This document shows positions 23,647-35,900 of a stretch of DNA of 64,000 nucleotides, in pieces. Position numbers and translations under genes: made by a program. Position 1 is the stretch's first letter. Every line of letters begins with the position of its first letter. The DNA lies in the NCBI RefSeq assembly GCF_000208865.1, contig NC_018392.1:930001-994000 (forward strand). Reading direction: 5' to 3'. The notes under the pieces were generated by a model. It saw only the letters and a list, made by a program, of their open reading frames with translations. It did no database searches and had not been told where the DNA came from. The DNA is from Neospora caninum Liverpool (lineage: Eukaryota; Apicomplexa; Conoidasida; Eucoccidiorida; Sarcocystidae).

Positions 23647-24490
23647 ATGGCGGTTCCTAAGGGGAAGCGCAGCAAGCACAAGTGCAAGCAGCGCCAGCTG
23701 ATTTATTTCTTTGACCAGTTCGATGGCGTCTTCAAACGCAGGAGAGAATCCTTTTACCGATCTTTCTACAGTCCGCCGTACTTCTCGAAGCTAACACACC
23801 AAACCAGCGGGTCTCCATCCGTTCTAAGGCCTTTCAGATTCCCCGGCTTCTGGCCTGGCAGGTCAGTCATCCGATCTGCAAAAGCAAAAACCCTTCTCTG
23901 CTGCAGTTCTCAGCATATTCATATTTCTGTATATAATGCATATATTTGAGTACGTATATCTATATCGCTGCATCCATACATATATGTGTATGTATCTGTG
24001 CATGTATGTTTACAGTCTTCTGAATATATGTGCATATACTTTTATGTATACCTAGAATACGCATATACGTACGTAGATATCAGCAGCTATAGACATCCTT
24101 GGTCAGCTGCACGCACATGCGCTTTCATCCTAAATATCTGCAGGCGACCATCTCACAGCAGGATTTAGGACTCGACACGTTGTGCAAGAGCAAGACCATC
24201 TGCCTTGCTTTCTGCGTCTTTTCGAGGGAAACCGCAATTGTCTAGTGAACGTATGTGTACATACATGCATATATGTCCATCTACATCTCCACACATAGAG
24301 ACAGATATGTATACCCATGAATATGGTTGTGTGGGTTTTGTTGCGCGGCGGCGCGGTGTGTCCTGTGTCTTGGCTGACTCGTTCTTGACGAACTTTTTGT
24401 TTTCTTCTGTTTTCGCCGCGCCGTTTCCGCTCCTGCAGATTTGCTTTCAAAATGGCGTCGGCAATCTTGACCCGCGGGAGAGGGCAGTAA
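23647..24490 (+). CDS. bL32-like ribosomal protein, probably mitochondrial or apicoplast (two exons)
   Basis: Exon 1 is 23647-23861 and exon 2 is 24439-24490, joined by GGCAG/GTCAGT and CTCCTGCAG. One leftover AG plus A makes Arg, and the frame ends at TAA 24488-24490, giving 88 residues. The N-terminus MAVPKGKRSKHKCKQR matches the start of bacterial and organellar bL32 (typically MAVPK, then a Lys/Arg/Ser-rich stretch of about 15 residues). The rest (FDQFDGVFKRRRESFYRSFY) is aromatic and basic and does not match the bacterial zinc-binding end. bL32 sits in the large subunit near the peptidyl transferase region. The small size, basic charge and lack of other domains fit a divergent mitoribosomal protein. 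No separate targeting peptide is seen. The identification rests mainly on the first 16 residues. Confidence 0.5.
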
Positions 24491-27081
24491 AGAGCCTCCC
24501 TTTTCGACCGCCTGCTCCGGCCTCGTCATTTAAGATTCTCTCCTCCATTCACAGCGCAAACACATTTCGGTTTGCCTACAGGAGGCGTTTTCTCCAAGTC
24601 ATGCAGCCTGGCGGGATAACCTTCTCTAAATTGATCACGCATGCGTCAGCCCAAATCTAACCGCAGGCAAATCGGCCGCTTTGGACATACACTTGCATTT
24701 TTCTTTTTCAATAGATATGGAGCCCATCGCGTGGCGTAGACGCCGGTACACACACACATAGGTAGACGCCGGTACATACATACGAATTTGTATGTATATA
24801 GATGTATATAAACGCATGTTTTTCGTGAATATGGAAAAATCTACGACTCTCAGTCGAGACCGTGCATCGACGATTGGTGTGCTTCACCTGTGTACGCGTA
24901 TACAGATTAACATATATATATATATATATAAGGGTGCATGTTTTTGTCTGTGTGTCTCGGGAGCGCGTTCGCACCATTTATGGCTTTTGTCCCTTTTCCT
25001 TTTCTTGACTTGCCAAGGGGGTGGGGGGAGACCTTTTTCTGAATTTTCGACGACAGACGTTTTTTAAGCATGTTCTTTCTCCGTCCTTCCGGGTCTTTTC
25101 CGGTGCCTCTGTCTCCTCTCGTTCGCTCGGTTACTCCCTCCGAACTTCCGTGCTCCCTCTCGCTCCTGGTCTCTGCGGATCTACCCTTCTGCATGAATCG
25201 GATATGTCTTAGGTATCCATCTGTCTCTCTCTGTGCGTCTCTGTTTCTCGGCTCCGCTCGCCCTGCGTCTACATGTGCGTATACGTGTACGCACCTGCGC
25301 ATATATACGTATATGTGTACAGACACTATTGCGTGTCCTCCTCTTGTCAGACCTGTGTGTTCCAGAGGCGTTTGCAGCTCCAGATACCGAAGTCTTTTCA
25401 GGGTTGATGCGGTTTCTCTGCAGCCTTTTTCATGTAGACACACAATTGCACCTCAAATGCCACCCGGAGAGTTTCACCTGACCTAGCGCGTCTCTCATTT
25501 TGAGACACGATGGGGTTGCGAACGCAGATTCTGAATTCCAACCGACACCGCGCAGTGCCCCTCTTTAACAAGACAGGGAGTCGACAAATGCGTAGCGACG
25601 CAAACAACGGCTTTCCTTCGGAGAGCATTGGGCTGAAAACCTCGAGCACGTGTCTGGTTTTTTTTACAACACGGAGAAGGTGCACACACAAGGCACTTGT
25701 TTCCAGTTTCGTGCGTCTTGCCCCGTCTGGGTAGCGGATGGAGAGGCAGACTCTGTAGCGAAACACATCTTCCGATGAAACCGGGTACGTTACATCCAAA
25801 GACTTCTTGCTTCATGTTTTCCGAACTAGACAGGTTGGGTGACAAGCGTCGGCTGTGTGTACGCATGCACGGCGCGTTCGCATCCCCTCGTCAAGCAGCC
25901 AAACGCGATCGCGAAACTGGTTTTTTTAGCGCAGCGCCTGAGAAAGAAGCGCCGCCTGACCCCTCGCACGCCTCTCTGAGTGTCGATACACGTTTTCTCT
26001 CGCCTCATCGGTTTGTCCTCGCTCGAGGGAAGGCGCCGGCTGCCGCAAAACGAGCGAAAAGGCGGAAACAAAAGGCTCCAAACAGAAACGACGTGCCCAA
26101 GCACACCGCCGCACACCGAAAAAGCCGAAACTGGCGAGCGACGCCAGAAAACTTAGCCGAGTCTGTTGGGGGCTCCAAACTGCGTGAGAACGAGACCACA
26201 AGCACATTTATTTGTACATGTGTGCTGAAAAGGTTGATTACAAGTTCGCCTATACTGTGCTTTCGTGGATCTAAATACAACGCAGGACACGCTAAGCATC
26301 ACACCAACGCGCTGGGTGCCCAGCGCCCCGGAGAAATTGGGTGAGCATCTATCTGTGTTCCCTGAGTTAAAAATTACGGTAAGGTTTTTAATTTGAGCAC
26401 ACGCCGTGTCGGTCCCAGATCGAAGAAGTGGCGCAGGCCACACAGGTAAATAAAAATAAAACAAACGCTCCCGAGAGTCAACTGTAGATTGAGCGTGTGT
26501 TGCGCTCGGGGTCTTCGCGGGGGTTTCGGGCGCGCATGCAGCCGCGTCCCTGAGCGGCCAGAAAAGCAAACGAACATTTTCAGGTCCACTGCGTTTTTGC
26601 GCGCGTCGGCATCTTCGACGCTTTCTGCGACTGGACGCAATTGCATAGACTCCTGCATTTTCAGCCGCACCGTCTACGGGTCCACATACTCAACAGTCAT
26701 ATGCATCAATATACAAAATGGGTGCAAGTATATTGATGCATGTGCACAGACAGAAGTAACGGGAGGTATAGGTAGATCCGTGCAATATCGCAAGTCGAGA
26801 GACTGCACGCGTGTAAGGAAAACTTTTTGTCTTTGCGAAAAAGACGTCTCGCCAGTTTCTCTTCACCCTTCCCAAATTCCGCCTCCAGTCCCCGCCTTGG
26901 CTTCCTGCCACGAGTTCTGCCTGCCCCGCCCTCGTTCCTGCTTCCTCAGTCCCTCCCCGGCGGCGATAGGCACCGCATTTTGGAACTCTCTTCGCCGGTG
27001 TCCCCTCGCACTGATTCATCCCTATGGTTCCCCTTCTCTTTGTACCTAACTGGCGCCGGGGCATTCTTCTTCTTCTCCCAT
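24491..27081. other. No recognised gene between the bL32-like gene and the nuclease-like gene (tail to tail)
   Basis: This should contain the 3' UTRs of two converging genes. Telltale simple sequence includes an (AT)n tract at about 24912-24930. A plus-strand frame at 25697-26344 (215 codons) is Arg/Lys rich (AKRAKRRKQKAPNRN), without a motif and with an overlapping minus frame, so it is not called. Confidence 0.45.
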
Positions 27082-30000
27082 TCAACTGTCCTTCATGCAC
27101 TCCATTTCCATGCGTTTTCCCCCCGCAGGCGTTCCGCCGACATGGGCCATCTTGGTCATCGCGCTTCCACTTGCGCCTCCTCTCTGGGGCGAGTGCGCAG
27201 GCGGCGACGAGTAGAAACGCGAAATGTAGACGAAGAAGAGCAGAATGACCAGAAAGATTGCAAAGTTTGTGAGGAAATTCTTCAGGTAGACCATCGACAT
27301 GTTCTCCACGGCGAGCGGAGGATCGATCGAGTCAACTGAGGAACGCATGCAGACGCGAGAAGCCGGGAGACAGGCACCTCCAACGCTCCCCCACGCACAC
27401 ATCTACTTACAGATGAGCACACGTCTATTTGTGGGCACACTGTGTGTGTGCACATGCATGCGTTAAACGATACGCCGTACTCCGGTTTCCGTCTCCACTG
27501 GGCAGCTGCGCATCGACGCTGTTGCGACGGCCTCCGCGCATCTGGCTAGAGTGACGTGACACACGGTTTCGGACGGCTTGCATTCGACACGAGAGGACGC
27601 TGCAGCCCTCGGTTTCTGTCACACAAACGAGACTCACCCACATCCGCCACGCCGCTTCCTTGTCGGAGTTTGCCGAGGTCCTTGCTTTCGCGAACCTGCG
27701 GGGCCGTCACCGACACAGAGAAATCTCGCGATGGAGTAGTCTCAGCACTGACCCACGCTTTGTGCCGTCTTGTCTTCTGCCTCTCGCTCTCTCACGAGAG
27801 CAAAGTGAGAATCCACGATTTCAACGCTTTTATCTTGACTCCGCCTGCCGGAAAAAAGACGCAACGCGTGCGCGCGACACTCACGCAGGTCGCCTCCCAC
27901 ACGCCACCGCAGGAGGGTCGGGCCCCCCCGTCTCGCTGCTCGAAACTCCCGAAGGCCACGCCACGATTCCCAGGTGTAAAACCGAGAAGCGAGAGAGTCG
28001 CTGTGTGCTCTCGGAGCGCTTCGGTTTGGAACGCACCTTCTCCCCTCTCTCCCTGAGTCCCCCGCGCGGTGCGCTTCCCGGCTCTCGCCTCGGCTCTGCC
28101 GCCTCTCCGTTCTTGCTTCTCTTCCCGCCCTGTTGGGGTTCGGTCCTCACCTGCAAAATGTGGTTCATGACGATGGCGACGCGCGCACCAGCCAGCAAAA
28201 TCCGCTTCTTCAGAACCTGGAACAAGGCAAACTCGGCCGCTGAGTCGACCTCGAAGAGCGGCACATCTTTCGCGGCGTCGAGCGCCGCCCTTGCGTACTC
28301 GTCGACGGCGGCCTCGCCCAAGGCGCTGGCGGCAGCCCGCGCGTCTTTTTTCGCCTTTTTAACATGAGGGTACACCTGAAGAGCACACCACGGCACGCGC
28401 CAGGAGCCGTGTCGCGTCTGCGACTGCACGCAAAGGCCTGCGGCCCCCAGCTAAGCAGGCGCAAGTCACGGTCCAGATGCGCTTGTGCGTGGAACAGATG
28501 CGCTCTACGCGGCATATTACGAGGCCGCATGGCGGGAGACCATGCAAACGAGGGAGTCGAGAGCGTGAGACGAGGACGACGGCTCGGCGCGCACGTGTCT
28601 CTCGGCGACTGAGAGAGAATCCGTCGACACGGATATCGCGAGAGAGGGTGAGCACGGGAAGACGCGGGGGGGGACAGCTCCGCCCGGGAGCTGGCGTCCG
28701 AGGACGAATTACGTGTCCCGACCCCCTTGCTGTCTGGCGTTCTCACCTCGTTGCACAGAACCGCGCGGTTCTCCTTGGCCCACTCCGAAAACATCTTCTC
28801 TTTGTTCTTGGCGAACAACGCCTTCTCGGAGTCGTACGCTCCCTTGACCGAGTTTACGTGTGTCCAGCCTAACACAGGGACAGCAAAAAGCAAGACGACC
28901 GTTCGCGTCTCCACTAATCCCCTCGGCACCGGCCTGCATGCATCGCCTCTTAAAAAAGGATTTTCGCTCTGGTGGGCCGCCCCGTGAGCAAGTCTCTCCC
29001 AGACCCGCGCGCGTCCCCGCTCCGCTCCCTTCCCGTGTCCAGATCTCCGGTTCTCCGGGGGGGGGGGGGGGGGAGGGGGTCTGACCTGAAAACCAAAAGT
29101 ACTGTCTTTGCTTGACTGTTTTGTCAATCAGCGCAGCTTCCAGATAGTTGTACAGAGACGTCAGGCGCGTCTGTTCGCCGTCGTTGTACTGGACAACAAC
29201 TCTCCTGCCGTAGTCGTCATCCGTGCTTCCCAGATGTAAAGGTTCGTGCATGTCGCCGATGAGGTTGATGATGTATTTGACCTAAACGGCACACATGCAA
29301 ACGAGGGGGGGGCGGGCACATCAGGGATCGCGGACGCGCGAGGCTTTCGCTGAGTGTGTGTGTGTGTCGTGTCCGCCCTTGATTACGCCCGCTGCGCCGA
29401 GAGAGAATCCCTGTGTGTCGGGGGAGGCGAGCTAAAACCAATCTACGGGTCGCTGAGGGAGATGCATGCACGAGGCGAACGGGCCGACTCCCGCGATGTC
29501 CAGCAGGTCGTTGCGACCAGGCATCGAAGCGGCAATGGGTGAAGCGAGAGACTCGCGAGACCGCCGGCGTGCGCCTCTCTGTGCACGAGAAACAAACTGT
29601 GAAGGAAAACAGCGCAGCGTGAGTGGTGTCTCGCATAAAAAGGGCCAGGAACCAGATCGTCGAAAACGCGCATATGCCGTCCGCAAGAGAAAGAGCCGCA
29701 CCGCGTCTGCATCCGTCGTTTTAATGCCGTGAGGAAACACAAAGTTCGTCGTCGTCATGACGGCTGGATCTGCGCGGAATGACAACAAAACCGCATTCGG
29801 ATGGCAACCGAATCAGAGACGCGGTTGCGTGATTCAACAAGGCCCTACTCAACCTCACGCATCAAGCGTGGCCTTTCAACAAAATACATGTATGCACAAA
29901 TATACAGATCACTGCACGTGGAGAAACGCCACGTTCGAAGTCATCACTCTGCGAAGATGGAATCTGTGGACATTGGCAAGCAGAGAGGCAGCTGCTGTTC

Positions 30001-30653
30001 GTCTGCAAAGCGACATCAAATAGGCACTCAAAAACGTCCCCGAAGGAACAACGCATACACTGCTCCATCGATTCAGATGCGTATATGCATTTATACGTGT
30101 AGCGACGGTGTACGATGGTCTGGAGAAAACCGCTCTTTCCATCAAATATATACATGCATATCTACATGAATATATACATGTATACCGTTTGTCGAAAGAC
30201 CGCATTGCAGCATTCGTCCACGCAACGTGACGCACCGTCGGCGGCCTACCTTCGTTTACCTGCATGTGCATAGAGAGATGAACTGTGTATAATGCGTTTG
30301 CGTGAGTGTGCGGAACTGCGGGTTCACTTTGTGAAGGATGGAATGCAGTGCACGACGATTCGATAACCCCGTTTTCTCCCTTTTGAGTCCTTCCCCTGTG
30401 AGCAGTTTCGCACCTTTTTGCTCCACTTTGTTCTGGTCTGGATCCACCAGGTGGAAGAAGAAGTAGGTGAGAGCCTCCAACAGGCAGTTTCCTTTCATCT
30501 GAAGAGACACACAGTGAACAGATTGAGGGCCAGGCAAGGGCGCAAGCGAATAAAGGAAAGAAATGGAATTTCCGGCACAAAACATGCCTCTGTATGTGAG
30601 ACTCTCCCCCCTCTGCCCCTTGTCAGCTCCGTTCATACAACTATATTCATATG

Positions 30654-30700
<47 letters not shown>

Positions 30701-32568
30701 GCACGCGCAGAACAATTGGTGGATAAATAGATGCGAGGAGAGGTGTCCTCACATCCCTGAGAACCACATTTGTTCCGTGTGTGCACAGCTGTCAAGCGAG
30801 GGGGGCAAAGCGAGACAGCAACCAATAGACAAAGGGGGTATAAAAGTATATACAAAAAGAACACGAGAACCGATACATCTACAGACGCGTCATTCGCTGT
30901 ATACATGTATATCTCTCTGTTTATATACACAGAGATGCACGGATACGTATGTATGTGTATATCAGCGGCAGTTGGCCGTTCCAGTGCATTTCATCTGGGC
31001 ACACACCCTGCAAAAGGATTTATCGAGGACGATGTCGTCAGTGCGGAGCGGCTTGGACGGGCACGCGGGCTGGTGCTGCGAGAAACGCACAGAGAGAGGA
31101 CGAAAAAGAAGGCGTCGTATCCACTGTAAAGGTACCCCAACCATATCCCTCTTTTCCGTGCCGCTATTTTTACTACCCCGCTTTCTTAAGACACCTACGT
31201 GTGTTGGATTTCACTATCCTGCCGGCTCTCATGTTTGCTCGAACCCCCGCATTAACATCCCTGAAGTCATAAACGGGAGCGACTCGTCCTTGGCCGACTC
31301 GACAGGCACTACGCAGCGGGTTAACGGTCTGTGGATTCGATGAACGCAGCTATGTATTGAATTGACCTCGCCGCCCTGCTTCGACAAAAAGGAGAACTAA
31401 ACGTGTGTGTGGTTTCGAGAGCAATAGGTTCCATACGGTGTGTCAGCATTTCCTCAAAGTCTATATTCTGGCGGGAACCCGCTCCTCACGGTGACTCCGT
31501 CGGTCCATGAGAGAAATCAAGCGAGTCAGCAGCGAGACACAGAACACGGGAAAAGAAGACAAAGAGAGCGGAGTACGTGGAGAGGAAAAGACAAAGGTTG
31601 AGACGGGAGATGGCAACGGAAGGAACAGGAATAGGAGCCGCGCTTCTTACCATAAAATGAAGACGCGCCGTGTCAGGGTATTTGTCTGACACGCGGTGTG
31701 CCCAGCCTGGATGCGCAGAAGCCAGCACACATCGCATGTGTTTTTTTACATCCCGTGGAGAAGCGTGGCCGCGCTGTCCAGAAACGTTTGCAGCCGCAGA
31801 GAAGTGTGCACACATGCAAAAACGCGGGGAAACAGGTGAACCATTTCCGGGGGGTTCCGCACTGTCCACACCTACATGCGCGCGAGTACCTCACCTGGAG
31901 GCGCGTATATCCCTCCGAAGACAGCATGACAAATCGAGACACAATAGCGCAGACAGAAGTGGAGCAAGAGGTACACCTGTCGAGACGCTCACCAAACGTC
32001 TAGAGACAGAACCCCAGAATCCTGCTGCAAAGTGCATGCTGTCTAACCTGCGACGTCGGCGAGGTCTTTGCCGTTCAGCAGTCGCTTCAGAGCTTGGTTG
32101 GCGGGAGTGCTGAGACCACTAAGCGTCGTCATGGATACCTGGGAAAACCGATAAAGGGAGGTTCTGATCGAACACAAAAGTGAGCATGCGAAGACGCGAG
32201 TTTCTCCTGTCCTCGGCTTTTCAGCGTCTCACACCTGGCACTAACCAAGACCCAAGAACGCAGCTTGTTGGGATGCTCAGCCCCCAGTTCATGTGCCGCA
32301 ACAGGTGTAAGCCGCGGGACGCGAAGTTGCAAAACACAGGACACTCTCCACTGCGTTCTGTGCTGCACTGCTCATGCAAGTCTGCGTCCCGAGAGAGACA
32401 ACTAACGCGTCGGTTGGTTACAACTCACGCAACTAGCAGGCTCAGGCGGGAGCGATACACTCTTGAACACATGCGACGTCCGCTCACATCGGCTACAAAC
32501 GACACTCTTCTGGTGCCTAGGCCCAAGCACATGTACATCGACTGTTATGCATACACGTTTAAATGCGC

Positions 32569-32608
<40 letters not shown>

Positions 32609-32920
32609 ACATATATGCATATGTAGGTATGTCTCTGGCGCCCTGCAGAAAGTATGAATGTTTTTTTGAAGTATAAATGATGCGTAGGCAGAGAGGCAGC
32701 TCTGTTGTTCCAGCGTAGCCTGAGACGTGGCTATTTTCTGGGCCTCCTTTCTTTTTCTCCATCCTTTTCTTGCAGAGCCTGGGGAGGATTGGATAGGCTT
32801 TTCACTTACAGCTTCGTGCGCGCGCACTTTGAAGGCATCCGCTTCGAAAACAGAGGAGCCTAAGAGGAGACAGAGGATGGGGGCCGCGAGGCCCGCCGCT
32901 GTGCCGCGAATCCCCTTCAT
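27082..32920 (-). CDS. S1/P1-nuclease-family protein, secreted or membrane-anchored, with altered metal ligands (11 exons)
   Basis: Exons in transcript order are 32810-32920, 32048-32138, 31651-31706, 31007-31075, 30414-30498, 29702-29769, 29086-29281, 28747-28868, 28151-28375, 27638-27695 and 27082-27335. All phases close, giving 444 residues. Residues 8-29 are a signal peptide ending ADA. Cleavage there would leave Phe30 first and His35 sixth, matching Trp1/His6 of P1 nuclease. WAHRVSDKYPDTARLHF (69-85) and YIINLIGDMHEPLHLG (163-178) are the family's two signature blocks. A membrane segment (FLTNFAIFLVILLFFVYI, 381-398) follows near the C-terminus. Class I nucleases cut single-stranded DNA and RNA with three zinc ions. 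Compared with P1 as I recall it, Asp45 is His71, His116 is Asn166, His149 is Tyr204 and Asp153 is Glu208, while His60, Asp120 and His126 are kept. Activity is therefore uncertain. The weakest junction is the donor after residue 109. Confidence 0.85.
29057..29080. repeat. Poly-G run next to a splice donor of the nuclease-like gene
   Basis: Seventeen G are followed by AGGGGGT on the plus strand. In the minus-strand transcript this is a C-rich tract starting six bases after the donor of the exon 29086-29281. Confidence 0.85.
30658..30697. repeat. (AT)n microsatellite in a nuclease-gene intron
   Basis: A pure AT run of about 20 units lies in the intron between exons 31007-31075 and 30414-30498. 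Confidence 0.9.
32573..32604. repeat. (AT)n microsatellite in intron 1 of the nuclease-like gene
   Basis: A pure AT run of about 16 units lies between exons 32810-32920 and 32048-32138. Confidence 0.9.
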
Positions 32921-35900
32921 CTTTGCCGTTTTTCAGCAAGCGACTGGAGAGGAGAGAGGCGACAGGCGACCGAAACTGCCGCGTCAGAGCTCCGCCTGGA
33001 GAGACAAAGCCGCGTCTGAAAGACCCGAGGGGACCTCGGCTGAAAAAAGGCGAACCCAAGGACAAGGCCCTACCCGCGCTGGGAAGAGATCCGGGAAGAC
33101 ACAGCAAAGAGACACCTCACGAGAAGAGGGAGAGGGGCAGATGCTTGAGAGGAAACGCGGGGGACAGACCCGAAGAGGAAAACGAAGAGCCGAAGCGACG
33201 AAGAGGCTGGAGAGGTCGGCGCCCGCTCCTGCTCCCAAAGCAACGTCGACTTTCCGAGCAACAGCGAAGGGTGCATGCAGAACCGACAGAATTTCCAGTT
33301 CATGCACAGAAACCCCAGACAGTGGAAAGTCGGAGAGCGAGGCGACACAGAAAGCGCCTGGAGACTGTTGTTGCGCAGTGTGTTGTTTGGTGGCAAGCGA
33401 AAACTTGAGAGGAAAAGGCCAGGCGGAAGGCCTTGTAAGACGATTGAAACAGAAGGCTCAGCGAGACGTTGGGAAAAGCGTTCAAGAGACGAACCACGAG
33501 GGGAGCACCGGATGGGCGATCTCGCTCGAGCGCCCGAAACGCGCTTCCATCCGATGTGGCTACAGGGGGAATACGGCTGCGTTGTCAAAACACCTCCGAA
33601 TCGACAGATAAATTCTCATCGACGCACGCGTGCAGGGCGGGGAGAGGACACAGCACGGAAAAGAAGACGTGAACGGAGGCGTGTACTTAAGGCCAGCCTC
33701 CGTCTGTCGGGTCCACACGACGCAAGGCAGTTCCGCGGACAGGAGAGCGAACGCGACCCTTTGTGTGGGCGGAGAACAAGAATGGACGATGCAGGTGACT
33801 CCGACAGTGTGCCGAGAGATACTTCCAAGCGGAAACCGAAAGGATGGTGACGGAAAAGCTCAGCGGTGAAAAAACGGGAGACTAGTGTCAAGGCACTGAC
33901 TGAAAATCTGTGGAGACACCTGAAGCGCGGCACCGTGGCGTTCGTACTGGGACAAAAACGAAACGCCTGGTCAGCAGCCTTTTCGACTCCGGCAGAGATC
34001 TCGACAGCAGCGACAGCGTCGTAGGTGGGACTATGGGCTCTGTAGACATCTGGTGTTCTGGGGAAAGCCACGGAACCGCGGGTCGTCTCTCTGTGGGCCG
34101 CTGTAGGAAGGAGACGCGGGAAAACGGAGGGAAATCCTCGCTGCCGGTTTGAAGTAAAGGGTCGGGAGAAGCCGGAGGGAATCTCGCGGTAAACTGCTGA
34201 CTAGTGCGGCGGCTCCTCGGCGACACGGACACACCGGAGAAGACAACCAACTCGCGGGAGGGGACAGGAGGAAAACAGTGCAACGTGGATCAAAACGGAG
34301 GAAAACGGGTCTTGAGCCGTTCGATGTCTTGCGGCACTTCGGCGAACGCGCGCTGGTCCAGCGTCGGAGCTGTGTGTTGTGTCGCGGGACGACTCTGGAA
34401 AAACTCGCGTGTCCCGGGTATAGGAATCCTCTCTTTTCCCGATTTCCTGGAATATTCTTTGCGCTGGGGACAGACGCGAGTTTTGGCACGTGCGGCGGGC
34501 GGCGTTATGAAGGAACAGCTTGTTTTCCGCGCAGAACAGGGGGGGTGAAAAGAAGAAAACCAGGAAAGCGACACACAAGCGGTAGAGACAAAGTTGACGA
34601 AGCGCCTGCTACGTCGAATCGATGAACAGAGAGTCGACGGTTTCCACGCGTAAGGAAGAAAAATAGTATATTGCGAGGTTTTGTCCAGAAGAGGTACCGA
34701 ATACACATGCGACACAGTACAGCCTTTTTGCCGGAAGGAACGCTGAGCCGTAGAGGCGATGCTTTTGGCTGCAACGAAGAAATGCGTCAACACAGAGAGG
34801 CGTTCTTTGGACTTCTCACCTCGAAGCGGGAGGCAAACACGAAGGGATGCTAGAGGGTCAGAAGCTTTTGCCCAAGACGTGCAGGGGAGGAGAACAAGAA
34901 AAGACAAAACAGAAGGGGGACTCCAAGCCTGTCTCGCTTGTCACCCGCTGCGGCGACGCCTCGGCCGCCGACGCCCCCCTCCCCCCCCCCCTTCCCCCCC
35001 CCCTTTTTCCACACTGTGTTTGTCTCGGTACCAAAAAGGGATTTTCGGGCACGGTAAACTTACGCGGATGCAGGCCGCTTTATATCGGCGCGTTTTACGA
35101 CAGTTTCGTTCTCGACCTGTTCGACTCCATGGCTTTCCACTGTCAACCGATACCGCCCCTGATGCACACTGGGCAGCCTGCAGACCGCGTTCCATTGCCA
35201 ACGAAACGGCCGGCCTCTCGCGTGGGCCCCTGCTGCGCGTTTGTGAGATCCTGACGCGGGGTAGAGTGGAGAAAGATTCGAGCCCCCAATCGGCGTTGTT
35301 TTCTATTCCGAATGGGTCTCCTGGTATGTCGATACAACGCTTTGAGGAAATACCTCACGTTCATGTATTGCCGATGGACAGCAGGAATCCCGTTACCGTA
35401 CAGGACCGTCGGTTAGCCGTTTTATCCGGATCTGTGTGCGTTTTCCTCGCTTGGGACCGATATGTCGCACACTTCTGGGGCAGAAGATCTCTAATTCCTG
35501 CTGGTTTCTAGAAAGCAAGTTCACTTTGTTACTCCGAGTTTGAAGGAACCGAGTGTTCGGGTCCCGTGCCACCGACGACTCAGAGGACCCCAAGTCAACA
35601 ACGAGTCTGCTACGTTGCGGCAAGAGGTGTCTGTGCGATCGTACTTCTATGTCGAGAAAAAGGCGGCCAAGTCGATTGTTTGATGCCCTCTTTGCTATCA
35701 GCATGCTACTAGAAAAGCGGGGTCACGTCGTGATGGAACAAGGATCACCTGTTGACCTTTTCAGCTACGAAGAATCTGTGCAAAAACCCAGGACCGTTTC
35801 AGCTCCACCGTGCCCTCAAGGCACGTGGCCGCCGAAAGGCCTGGCTTTTAGGAGCTACAGACGTGGTAGCAGCAGAGTGTTTTCTCCTGACTACCTACTT

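Noticed and set aside
23225..23701. Leu/Ser-rich plus ORF and Glu/Arg-rich minus ORFs over the second pyrimidine tract
   Set aside because: All follow from simple sequence. The real coding start in this area is the ATG at 23647.
32727..33611. 294-codon plus-strand ORF, Arg/Lys/Glu rich
   Set aside because: It overlaps the first exon of the nuclease-like gene in antisense, and has no motif. The purine-rich composition explains its openness.
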